Below, piece by piece: positions 8,034 to 14,905 of a stretch of DNA of 15,506 nt (its first letter is position 1; each line of letters opens with the position of its first letter). A program made the position numbers and the translations under genes. The notes beneath the pieces were generated by a model, which was not told the origin of the DNA, ran no database searches, and saw nothing but the letters and a program-made list of their open reading frames with translations. This stretch comes from CAZVYN01 sp964631125 (lineage in GTDB: Bacteria > Eisenbacteria > RBG-16-71-46 > CAIMUX01): assembly GCA_964631125.1 (NCBI GenBank), contig CAZVYN010000087.1, forward strand, positions 1 through 15,506. The letters are read 5' to 3'.

Positions 8034-8042
8034 GAGGGGAGG
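8034..8042 (+). promoter_or_regulatory. Ribosome binding site of the response regulator
   Basis: GAGGGGAGG lies 5 bases before the ATG at 8048 and supports that start. Confidence 0.7.
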
Positions 8043-8047
8043 CGGTC

Positions 8048-8656
8048 ATGGCCGAAGAGATCCGTGTCGTCCTGGTCGAGGACCAGACGCCGCTGCGCGA
8101 TGGGTTGCGTTCGCTGTTCGAGGCGAAGTCGGACTTTCGCGTCGTCGGCAGCCATGGGTCGATGGAAGAGGCGCTCGCCGCGCCCGATCCGTCGGCCGAC
8201 GTGGGACTTTTCGACATCGGTTTGCCCGGCATCGACGGAGTCGAAGGGGTGCGCCGTTGGCGTGCGCGCTCGCCGTCGACCCAGATCCTCATGCTGACCG
8301 TCTACTCCGACCGGGAGCATGTCTTCGACGCGATCTGCGCCGGCGCCTGCGGCTATCTCCTGAAGGACACGCCGCCCGATCGCCTGCTCGAGGCCATTCG
8401 CGAAGTGCGAGACGGCGGCGCCCCCATGACCCCCGAGATCGCGCGCAAGGTGATCTCCACGTTCCAGCGGACGCCGCAGCCGCAGAGCGAAATGGCTCGC
8501 CTCTCCCCACGCGAGCGCGATGTCCTCGAGCTGCTCGCGGAAGGGCACGCGTACAAGACGGCGGCCGGCGCGCTCGGGCTCAGCAGGACACCATCCGATT
8601 CCACATCCGCCACATCTACGAGAAGCTCCACGTCCACTCGAAGTCCGAGGCGGTGA
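8048..8656 (+). CDS. NarL/FixJ-type response regulator, frameshifted in its DNA-binding domain
   Basis: The receiver domain (about residues 5-122) is complete: acidic pair E11/D12 in VLVEDQ, phospho-acceptor D56 in GLFDIGLPGIDG, T84 in LMLTVYSD and K106 in YLLKDTPP. The LuxR/GerE helix-turn-helix begins at LSPRERDVLELLAEG (about 152-166) and runs to ALGLS (179). There the frame is lost and the last 23 residues become a Ser/Thr/Arg-rich run unlike any HTH. The missing half of the domain is found in another frame up to 8688. One base lost near 8584-8585 accounts for this; restoring it gives a normal 213-residue regulator. As it stands, the protein lacks its recognition helix and should not bind DNA normally. 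Downstream of the sensor kinase, it is the predicted phosphotransfer partner. Confidence 0.85.
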   Translation: MAEEIRVVLVEDQTPLRDGLRSLFEAKSDFRVVGSHGSMEEALAAPDPSADVGLFDIGLPGIDGVEGVRRWRARSPSTQILMLTVYSDREHVFDAICAGACGYLLKDTPPDRLLEAIREVRDGGAPMTPEIARKVISTFQRTPQPQSEMARLSPRERDVLELLAEGHAYKTAAGALGLSRTPSDSTSATSTRSSTSTRSPRR

Positions 8657-8688
8657 TCAAGGCGATCCGGAGCGGGTTGGTGGGGTAG
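8582..8688 (+). pseudogene. Out-of-frame remainder of the response regulator HTH
   Basis: Read from the CAG at 8584, the codons give QDTIRFHIRHIYEKLHVHS and then EAVIKAIRSGLVG with TAG at 8686-8688. This is the recognition helix and dimer helix of a LuxR/GerE domain, continuing directly from LGLS in the other frame. The good match shows the sequence was under coding selection until recently, or that the frameshift is an error in the consensus. Confidence 0.85.
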
Positions 8689-8800
8689 CGCTAGCGGAGC
8701 ACCGCATACGCAGCAGGCTCCAGGACCCCGGCCCGATCTTTGCTTCCTCACAGTTGAAACGTCACGAAATCGACGGAGCGAGCGAAGGTCGGAGAGGACC

Positions 8801-9055
8801 ATGATTCGGTTTGTCATGACAGAGCATGCGGAGGGCGTTTGCGCAGCTCGAGAGATCGATTACGAGTGGATCAAGCGAGTGCTATCCTCCCCATCCGGCG
8901 TCGAGCGTGACCGGATCGACCCGGATCTTCGCCACGCGTGGGCGCCGATTGCGGAGCGGGACGGTCGCATACTTCGCGTCGTCTACTACGAATCCGTTGT
9001 TCCGATTCGGATCGTCACTGCATTCTTTGATCGCCGCCTCGGGAGGATTGGATGA
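8801..9055 (+). CDS. DUF4258 domain-containing protein
   Basis: An 84-residue protein starting at ATG 8801 with GGAGAGG just upstream; a second ATG five codons later (MTEHAEG) is a possible alternative. MTEHA near the start, an Arg-rich middle and a C-terminal RILRVVYYESVVPIRIVTAFFDRR beta segment (quoted in part: VVPIRIVTAF) match the DUF4258 pattern of small proteins related by fold to RelE/BrnT-type toxins. Its stop codon overlaps the start of the DUF2283 gene by four bases (ATGA), which implies translational coupling. DUF4258 and DUF2283 genes are often neighbours. A toxin-antitoxin role has been suggested for such pairs on the basis of layout; nothing in this sequence proves it. Confidence 0.75.
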   Translation: MIRFVMTEHAEGVCAAREIDYEWIKRVLSSPSGVERDRIDPDLRHAWAPIAERDGRILRVVYYESVVPIRIVTAFFDRRLGRIG

Positions 9056-9252
9056 AGGTCCACGTAGACGAGAAGGCGGACGCTCTCTTCCTTCGCCTCG
9101 ATGATTCTCCGATCGTCGATTCCGAAGAGGTCGAACCCGGAATCATCCTCGACCGCAATGCCGAAGGGCAGGTCGTGGGCATCGAAATTTTGCGCCTTCG
9201 CCAGCGACTCCCGCAGCTCAACCTCCGCCAAGTGCTGGTCGAGATCTCTTAG
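9052..9252 (+). CDS. DUF2283 domain-containing protein
   Basis: A 66-residue protein. It begins MKVHVDEKADALFLRL, then SEEVEPGIILDRN and VVGIEILRLRQRLP: the compact beta-strand pattern of DUF2283 (Y/H-D-x-x-A-D-A-x-x-x-R-L, 'GIILD', 'GIEIL'). The function of the family is unknown. It starts inside the stop codon region of the DUF4258 gene (9052-9055) and probably forms a complex or regulatory pair with it. No ribosome site of its own is needed if it is coupled. Confidence 0.8.
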   Translation: MKVHVDEKADALFLRLDDSPIVDSEEVEPGIILDRNAEGQVVGIEILRLRQRLPQLNLRQVLVEIS

Positions 9253-9327
9253 CTCCCACCCGTTCGTGCGGCTGCCGGTCGAGCCGCGCTCCCGCTACTC
9301 TCTCGCCGTTCGCCCCGCGGACCCGTC

Positions 9328-9595
9328 GACCTGGGCGATCCGGTCGGCGCGGCGAAGCACGTGCGCTCCCCCCTCGCGCCCGACGGAACCTGGATGGTCG
9401 TCGGGCCGCAGGCGCGAGATCGCGTGGAAGAGAATCTCCATCCGATCGGCCGCGTCTTCTATTGCGCCTCGGCCATGATCTGCACGCCGGCATCACTCTC
9501 GCAAGAGGTCGGACTTGCGTTGGGCGCCCAAGCCGGCGAGGCGCGTTTGCGCGGCGGAGACCCCGTTCAACATGGTGCTGGAGGTGAGGAGCTAG
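9328..9595 (+). pseudogene. Decayed 3' fragment of a class I SAM-dependent methyltransferase
   Basis: One frame reads DLGDPVGAAKHVR, LAPDGTWMVV, LHPIGRVFYCASAMICTPAS and LSQEVGLALGAQAGEARLR. A second frame then reads AAETPFNMVLEVRS and stops with TAG at 9593-9595. These pieces in this order match the C-terminal third of a known class of methyltransferases (family pattern 'HDMGDPVGAA', 'CTP.SLSQEVGLALGAQAGE', 'ETPFNLV.E'). About 14 residues around the 'GGFTRFRR' segment are missing at the frame switch near 9550, and the SAM-binding N-terminal two thirds are absent. Bases 9253-9327 show no recognisable coding. It is therefore a dead remnant. Its stop overlaps the rhomboid stop codon tail to tail. 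Family recognition is from memory of the motif. Confidence 0.65.
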
Positions 9596-10185
9596 CGGAA
9601 GTGACCGAGGAAGATCCGCAGGACGTCCGGATGGATCGCGAGGGTGATGAGCGCCCCGCCGATGGCGCCGCCGAGATGGGCGTCGTGTCCGATGTTGCCG
9701 AGCCTCGCGCGCATCCCATAGAGCGAGACCGCCACGTAGCCGAAGGCGAAGAGCACCGCCGGAATTCCGATCGGAATGAGGAACAGATAGATCGGCGCGA
9801 ACGGTCGGAAGAGCACGAAGGAGAAGAGGATTCCGCTCACCGCGCCCGACGCCCCGAGCGCGCGGTAGTTCGGATCGCCTCCGTGTCGCAGGACCGCGAG
9901 CAGACTTCCCAGCACCATGCTCCCGAAGTAGACGAGCAGGAATCCCCAGGGGCCGAGCAGCCGCTCCACGCTGGGTCCGAAGAAGAACAGCGTGAACATG
10001 TTCATGAACAGATGGCCCAGATCGGCGTGGAGGAAGCCCGAGGTCACGAGCTGATGCCACTTCGCGTCCTGGACGACGCCGTAGGGATGCAGCATGCCGG
10101 CGCGCAGCCAACTCGGCCGCGTGAACGAGGCGAGCGTGATCGCCACCGTGGCGATGATGAGCACGAGCGAAGCTGAGGGGTTCAC
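9592..10185 (-). CDS. Rhomboid family intramembrane serine protease
   Basis: A 197-residue integral membrane protein with about six hydrophobic helices. The catalytic Ser113 lies in GASGAVSG and the catalytic His170 in GHDAHLGGA; HADLGHLFMN (53-62) supplies the H-x4-H-x3-N oxyanion motif. All active-site residues are intact, so it should cut membrane-protein segments within the bilayer. The start is GTG (10183-10185), whose first bases overlap the TGA of the kbl-type gene (GTGA), so it is probably translated by coupling. Substrate is unknown. The operon context with an alpha-oxoamine synthase and an ACP is unusual for a rhomboid. Confidence 0.92.
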   Translation of the reverse strand: MNPSASLVLIIATVAITLASFTRPSWLRAGMLHPYGVVQDAKWHQLVTSGFLHADLGHLFMNMFTLFFFGPSVERLLGPWGFLLVYFGSMVLGSLLAVLRHGGDPNYRALGASGAVSGILFSFVLFRPFAPIYLFLIPIGIPAVLFAFGYVAVSLYGMRARLGNIGHDAHLGGAIGGALITLAIHPDVLRIFLGHFR

Positions 10186-11429
10186 AGCCCGTACTTCTCC
10201 ACGATCTCCTTCTTCCCCATGCCCAGGATGCCGTGCTTCGCCCCTACCTTCTCGAAGGCGGCGGCGGCTCTCTCCAGGTGATGTCGCTCGTGGCCGGCCG
10301 AGATCTGCGTGCGAATGCGCGCCTGTCCCTTGGCCACGACCGGAAAGAAGAACCCGACGGCGAAGATCCCCTCCAGGAAGAGGTCGCGCGCGAAATCCTG
10401 GGCCAACTTGGCGTTGTAGAGCATGACGGGCGCGATCGGGTGCGTGCCGGGACGGACGTCGAGTCCGATCTCCTGTAGCCGCGTTCGCCAGAACGCGGTG
10501 TTCCCTTCCAGCTTGTCGCGTCGTTCGGTCGAGGCGGTGAGCAACTCGAGCACGCGCAGCGCACCCGCCGCGATGACCGGCGGCACGCTATTGGAGAAGA
10601 GATACGGCCGCGCCCGTTGCCGGCACAACTCGACGATCTCCTTGCGCGCGCTGACGCATCCGCCGGAGGCGCCGCCCAGCGCCTTGCCGAGCGTGGTCGT
10701 GATCACGTCGACCCGACCCAGGACTCCGCAGTGCTCGTGGGTTCCCCGGCCGCGCTTACCCAAGAACCCGCTCGCATGCGAGTCGTCGACGAAGACCATC
10801 GCGTCATATTTCTCGGCCAGATCGCAGATCTGGCCGAGATCCGCAATGTCCCCATCCATCGAGAACACCCCGTCCGTCACGATCATCCGCGTCCGAGCAT
10901 CCTGCGACTCCTTCAGCTTTTCCTCGAGATGCGCGTAGTCGAGATGCTTGTACGTCTCCTGCCGCGCCTTGCCGAGCCGCATCCCATCCACGATCGAGGC
11001 ATGCACCAGGCGATCGGCGATCAGGATGTCCTGTTCATTCAAGACCGCCTCGAAGATCCCCGCGTTGGCGTCGAGACACGACCCGAACAAGATCGTGTCC
11101 TCGACTTCGAGGAACGCGCTCAGCTTGTTCTCTAGTTCCCTGTGGATATCTTGTGTCCCGCAGATGAACCGCACGCTGGAGAGCCCATACCCGCGCGCGT
11201 CGAGTCCCGCATGCGCCGCCGCGATCACCTCCGGATGGCTGGAGAGCCCGAGGTAGTTGTTCGCGCACATATTGATCGCCTGGCGCGTCGCGCTCCCCGC
11301 CGGGAACTCCACCTCGACGTCGGCCGCCTGCGCCGAGTGGAGGATCCGTTCCTCCTTGTAGAGGCCCGCCTCGCGGATCCCGTCGATGTCGGCGCGATAC
11401 CGTCCGCGCAGCGCTTCCGAGTAGCTCAT
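10182..11429 (-). CDS. kbl: Glycine C-acetyltransferase-like alpha-oxoamine synthase (KBL type)
   Basis: A 415-residue PLP enzyme. It strongly resembles 2-amino-3-ketobutyrate CoA ligase: INMCANNYLGL, SVRFICGTQD, SCLDANAGIFE, the ring-stacking His143 in LVHASI, TDGVFSMDGD, D215/H218 in VDDSHASGF, Schiff-base K249 in TTLGKALGGASGG and GQARIRTQISAGH. KBL joins glycine and acetyl-CoA, or in catabolism splits 2-amino-3-ketobutyrate from threonine. No threonine dehydrogenase (tdh), its normal partner, is visible. Instead an acyl carrier protein gene lies directly upstream, as with serine palmitoyltransferase-like enzymes that use acyl-ACP, so the acyl donor may be different. It is about 17 residues longer than the E. 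coli enzyme, partly at the C terminus. The ribosome site (GGGGA) is moderate. Confidence 0.85.
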   Translation of the reverse strand: MSYSEALRGRYRADIDGIREAGLYKEERILHSAQAADVEVEFPAGSATRQAINMCANNYLGLSSHPEVIAAAHAGLDARGYGLSSVRFICGTQDIHRELENKLSAFLEVEDTILFGSCLDANAGIFEAVLNEQDILIADRLVHASIVDGMRLGKARQETYKHLDYAHLEEKLKESQDARTRMIVTDGVFSMDGDIADLGQICDLAEKYDAMVFVDDSHASGFLGKRGRGTHEHCGVLGRVDVITTTLGKALGGASGGCVSARKEIVELCRQRARPYLFSNSVPPVIAAGALRVLELLTASTERRDKLEGNTAFWRTRLQEIGLDVRPGTHPIAPVMLYNAKLAQDFARDLFLEGIFAVGFFFPVVAKGQARIRTQISAGHERHHLERAAAAFEKVGAKHGILGMGKKEIVEKYGL

Positions 11430-11444
11430 CGCGTCATTTCCCCA

Positions 11445-11480
11445 CTCACTTGGCCGCTCACTTGGCCGCTCACTTGGCCG
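11445..11480. repeat. Three tandem 12-bp repeats (CTCACTTGGCCG), left of the gap
   Basis: Exactly three copies, at 11445, 11457 and 11469. On the minus strand each unit reads as codons for Ala-Lys-stop-Ala, so the end of the ACP gene (GCC AAG TGA) is repeated in phase, giving serial TGA stops 12 bases apart. The same array recurs at 11600-11635. Confidence 0.9.
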
Positions 11481-11499
11481 TCATCTCGCGCACGACCGC

Positions 11500-11599
11500 N
11501 NNNNNNNNNNNNNNNNNNNNNNNNNNNNNNNNNNNNNNNNNNNNNNNNNNNNNNNNNNNNNNNNNNNNNNNNNNNNNNNNNNNNNNNNNNNNNNNNNNN
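11500..11599. other. Scaffold gap of exactly 100 N
   Basis: The round length marks a gap of unknown size. The 55 bases ending at 11499 are identical to the 55 bases starting at 11600, so the two contigs carry the same end sequence. The gap is probably an unmerged overlap, and the ACP stop codon would then lie about 40 bases before the kbl start. Confidence 0.95.
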
Positions 11600-11654
11600 C
11601 TCACTTGGCCGCTCACTTGGCCGCTCACTTGGCCGTCATCTCGCGCACGACCGC
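11600..11654. repeat. Second copy of the 55-base contig-end sequence
   Basis: It consists of three CTCACTTGGCCG units (11600-11635) followed by 19 bases that encode the last residues of the acyl carrier protein on the minus strand. It is identical to 11445-11499. Both copies touch the N run, which points to an assembly duplication rather than a biological repeat of the whole unit. Confidence 0.9.
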
Positions 11655-11876
11655 CGCGATCCCCTCGACCGTATCGAACGCCTCCGCGCTCGCCTTCTCA
11701 TCCGGAATGCGGATCGAATACTTCCGCTCCACGAACGTCTTGAGCGACACCATCGAGAACGAATCGACGATCCCGCTGGAGATCAACTGCGTCTTCTCCG
11801 TGATCTCCGTGTCGTCGTCCTCGTCGAGGTACTCGCGGCGGACGAATTCGAGGATGGTCTGTTCAACGTCGGTCAT
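11625..11876 (-). CDS. Acyl carrier protein
   Basis: An 83-residue acidic helical protein. The phosphopantetheine attachment serine is S39 in the classic DSF of GIVDSFSMVSL, followed by the acidic and hydrophobic helix FVERKYSIRIPDE. ACPs of this size carry acyl chains as thioesters. This copy is not beside fatty-acid synthesis genes, so it is likely a dedicated carrier for the kbl-type synthase downstream. The start is ATG 11874-11876, with GAGG upstream. The stop TGA lies in the innermost 12-bp repeat at 11625-11627. A longer open frame upstream has no homology and is rejected. The 124 bases to the STAND gene upstream must hold the promoter, but no clear -35/-10 pair was seen. Confidence 0.9.
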   Translation of the reverse strand: MTDVEQTILEFVRREYLDEDDDTEITEKTQLISSGIVDSFSMVSLKTFVERKYSIRIPDEKASAEAFDTVEGIAAVVREMTAK

Positions 11877-12000
11877 GTTGCCTCGTCGAGGGGAAAGCTG
11901 TGGCTGCCTGGCGCCATTGGGTCGAGTCGGGGACGCACGATTGCGAAACCTACAGCCTCGCGAGCGGGCGCGCCAGGGCTCCGAAGCTGACGGAGGGAAA

Positions 12001-14856
12001 TCACCCTGCGGATGGGACGGACCGCGCAAACGTGATGGCCTGATCCAGATTCATCGTGCGGCCCGATACCCGCTCGACGAGAAACGATGTCTCGCCGAGC
12101 GACGCACTCGACGCCTCGGTCAGCCGCGCATGATCTTCGTGATGCCAGGCCGGAATCGGCGTCCCGACCGACTCGAACAGACCTTCGACGGCGCCGAGGA
12201 GACGCGCGGAGCGGGCCGCGTGGCCTTCAGACCAAGAGAGCATCGCGAGTTCGAGCAAAGCCTCGGCGGCGAAGTGCGGCTGGCGCTCGGTGGAGTAGAG
12301 ATGCAGGGCCTCGAGGAGATGGGTCCGAGCCTCGTCGTGCTCGCCCGTCCGCCGCAAGATGCTCCCCAATCCGCGAAGCGCGTTCGAGAACTCCTGCCGA
12401 TCGTCCGAGGCGCGCACCTCGTTCAGAGTGGCCACGGCGAGTTCGCGCGCTTCCGCCAGATCCCCCAGATCCCGGAGCGCCGCCGCGAGGTTCGAGCGCG
12501 CTCGAGCGGCGAGATGGCGGTACCCGGTCGCCACGGCCCGCTCCAAGGTGGATCGATAGCGCTGTGCGGATTCCGCGAAGTCCCCCTGTCGGGCCGCGAT
12601 CACGCCGAGGATCAACTCGGCGCCCCCGATCTCGTTCTGTTCGCCCAGACCCATCCGCACCTCGAGAGCTTCCAGGGCGTGGACGCGTGCGCTCTCCAGC
12701 GCGTCGTTGTCCACATCCGCGGCCGCCCGCACGAGTCGCGCGGTGGCCATCCCCCGCGCCATCCCCAGGGTTTGAAAGATCGCGTAGGCCTCGTCGGCCG
12801 ATCGGATCCGCTCGTCGGACATTCCGAGCACAGAGGCGCAATCGGATCTCTGGATGAGCAGATGACCTCGGCCGTACACCGGTGCGTCATCGCGAGACAC
12901 CACTCGATCGAGCAGGATCCATAGCTCCGGCCAACGACCGATGCGTTCGAGGGCGCCGGTGAAGTACCAAATGAACTCGTGAGCCCGAGGGAGTTCCACT
13001 TCCGGAGTGACCGCCACCTCGACAGCGATTCGCAGATTCGGGATCAACTCCCTCAACCAAGAAACGTGCGCCGCCCCGTCAGGGCCGTGGAGCTGACGAC
13101 CGTGGTGCGACGCACGCGAAGCATAGAAGTCGAAGTGCCGCCGCCTGAGGTCGGGAATCGATTCCTCCGTCTCCGCCGCAGCGCGCGCGAAACGGCGGAT
13201 CAGTTCCAACAGGCGATACCTGGACGTCCCCTCGAACCCGGTCGTGCTCTCGACCAGGGACTTTTGAACGAGGCTCTCCAAGTCGAGGTCGACGGCGCTC
13301 TCGGCCGCAGCATCTCCGGCTTCCGCGCCGCTCTGCGCCATGAGCGCGCGCGCCGCTTCGATCGTCCACGGGCTCGCCAAAAAGCTCAGGCGCCGGAGCA
13401 GCGCCTGTTCCGTCGGCTCGAGCAGTTGATAGCTCCAATCGATCGAGGCCTCCATCGTGGCGGAGCGATCGGTCGGGTCGCTCTGTCCGCGCAGGATGGA
13501 GATACTTCGTTCCAGTCGGTTCGCGATCTCCGTGAGCGGGAAGGCCGACACGCGGGCGGCCGCCAGTTCGAGCGCGAGTGGGATCCCATCGACCATCCGG
13601 CAGATGCGGACCACCTCCGCCAGCGCGTCTCCCGCTGGACGGAACTCGGGACGCGAAGCGGTCACTCGATCGACGAACAGACGCACCGCGTCGGCTCGCC
13701 AGGAAGATTCGGGGGAGTCGTCTCGCTCGTCCGGAAGCGAGAGCGGCGAGAGCGGAATCGGGAATTCGTCGGACAAGCCGATCCGCTCGCGACTGGTGGC
13801 CAGGACACGCAAGCGAGGGCAGCGAGCGAGCAGAAGCTCGAGCACGCGCGCGCACGACGCGCGGACATGTTCACAGTTGTCCAACAGGAAGAGGAACGGG
13901 CGCTCTCCGATCGCCGCGGCGAGCGTCTCTTCGTCGCTTCGCGAAGCGACCGCGGGAAATCCCGCGGCCTGCAAGAGGTCGGGGCCGATCTCCGCGTTCT
14001 CCGTGAGCGGCGCCAGATCGACCCAGGCTGAACTTGCGGGATAGGCCGGCAGCAGGTCGGCGGCGATCTCCGCCACGAGCCGCGTCTTCCCGCCGCCGCC
14101 AGGCCCGGTCACGACGACGAACCGTTCCTCGAACAGACTCCGCCGAATCTCCCTTCGTTCTCGAGCCCGGCCGATCAGGGGCGTCGTGGGTCGCGGTAGG
14201 CCCCGACTCGATTCGCGCGCGGTCGGAAAAAGTTCGAGCGGACCGCCGGAAGGGACACAGGCGGAAATCCAGAGCGCGGCGGCGAGAGCGGAGTGGGGAC
14301 GAAGCGGCGCGTCCAGATCAGTGAGCAACGTCAACACCGCGCGCAACGAAGGGGAGAGCTCGGACGCCGACGCGAGATGCACGAGCAATCGGCCCAACGC
14401 CGCGAGATCGAGCGCGACATCCTGTTCGAAAGAGCCGGAGAGGCCACCCGCGCCGATCTCGGTCAGGATCACGCGTCCCGCGGAGTCCCGCCGCGCACTC
14501 GATCCGCGCAGGCGCCCGTGGCTCAGTCCCGCTGAGTGCATCGCGTGCAGCGCCAGGCTGAGGTCGACGCCGACCTCGACGATCGCTTCCGGCGAGATCA
14601 GTCCGTCCTCGACCAACCAATTCTCCAGCGATCCCCCTCGCACCTGCTCCATCCAGACGCCGAGGCGACCGTCGTGTTCCTCGACCCCGTGCACCGCGAC
14701 GATGCGAGGATGCCGCACGCTCGCCAGACGCCCCGCCCACTCCAGCGCCCGGTCGTGCGTTTCTGCGTCGATTCCGGCCGGATAGAGCTGCAGCGTGACC
14801 TCGCGTTGCAGGACGCGATCGAACGCACGATAGGTCGAGCGCGGGATCCGCGCCAA
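12001..14856 (-). CDS. Pseudokinase / STAND ATPase (COG3903-like) / TPR signalling protein
   Basis: The open frame codes 951 residues from a TTG. Residues 1-200 resemble a Ser/Thr kinase domain (YRAFDRVLQREV, RHPRIVAVHGV, GGSLENWL) but are degenerate: the ATP-binding Lys is Q23 (VTLQLY), the HRD motif is H113-G-R and DFG is replaced by TEIG (132-135). Residues about 222-600 form an NB-ARC/STAND ATPase: P-loop GPGGGGKTRL (251-260), Walker B FLFLLD (321-326) with NCEH, ATSRERIG, DGIPLALELAAARV, IDWSYQLL and RYRLLELIRRFA. Residues about 640-950 are helical TPR-like repeats. The layout resembles PknK-type regulators, with the kinase apparently used only for binding. The true start is probably ATG 14905, lost to a frameshift in the glycine loop. 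The partner is the overlapping ECF sigma gene. Confidence 0.85.
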   Translation of the reverse strand: MARIPRSTYRAFDRVLQREVTLQLYPAGIDAETHDRALEWAGRLASVRHPRIVAVHGVEEHDGRLGVWMEQVRGGSLENWLVEDGLISPEAIVEVGVDLSLALHAMHSAGLSHGRLRGSSARRDSAGRVILTEIGAGGLSGSFEQDVALDLAALGRLLVHLASASELSPSLRAVLTLLTDLDAPLRPHSALAAALWISACVPSGGPLELFPTARESSRGLPRPTTPLIGRARERREIRRSLFEERFVVVTGPGGGGKTRLVAEIAADLLPAYPASSAWVDLAPLTENAEIGPDLLQAAGFPAVASRSDEETLAAAIGERPFLFLLDNCEHVRASCARVLELLLARCPRLRVLATSRERIGLSDEFPIPLSPLSLPDERDDSPESSWRADAVRLFVDRVTASRPEFRPAGDALAEVVRICRMVDGIPLALELAAARVSAFPLTEIANRLERSISILRGQSDPTDRSATMEASIDWSYQLLEPTEQALLRRLSFLASPWTIEAARALMAQSGAEAGDAAAESAVDLDLESLVQKSLVESTTGFEGTSRYRLLELIRRFARAAAETEESIPDLRRRHFDFYASRASHHGRQLHGPDGAAHVSWLRELIPNLRIAVEVAVTPEVELPRAHEFIWYFTGALERIGRWPELWILLDRVVSRDDAPVYGRGHLLIQRSDCASVLGMSDERIRSADEAYAIFQTLGMARGMATARLVRAAADVDNDALESARVHALEALEVRMGLGEQNEIGGAELILGVIAARQGDFAESAQRYRSTLERAVATGYRHLAARARSNLAAALRDLGDLAEARELAVATLNEVRASDDRQEFSNALRGLGSILRRTGEHDEARTHLLEALHLYSTERQPHFAAEALLELAMLSWSEGHAARSARLLGAVEGLFESVGTPIPAWHHEDHARLTEASSASLGETSFLVERVSGRTMNLDQAITFARSVPSAG

Positions 14857-14905
14857 CGCGGCCGAGCAGATCGAGCTGGCCCCACTTCGCGGGCGCGGTG
14901 CTCAT
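14853..14905 (-). other. Out-of-frame 5' end of the STAND/pseudokinase gene
   Basis: From ATG 14903-14905 the sequence reads MSTAPAKWGQLDLLGRVGA, the usual lead-in and first strand of a kinase domain. The main frame then takes over with RIPRSTYRAFDRVLQREV, the rest of the glycine loop. The switch, near 14850-14856, needs one extra base (or two lost). The ATG overlaps the sigma gene's TGA (ATGA), supporting it as the original start rather than the TTG at 14856. Confidence 0.75.

Noticed and set aside
9218..10111. Minus-strand 297-codon open frame over the rhomboid gene
   Set aside because: It is a shifted frame of the rhomboid gene, Arg/Pro-rich, and lacks the catalytic motifs.
11445..11654. 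CRISPR array from the repeated CTCACTTGGCCG units
   Set aside because: Units are 12 bp, directly adjacent with no spacers, and no cas genes are present.
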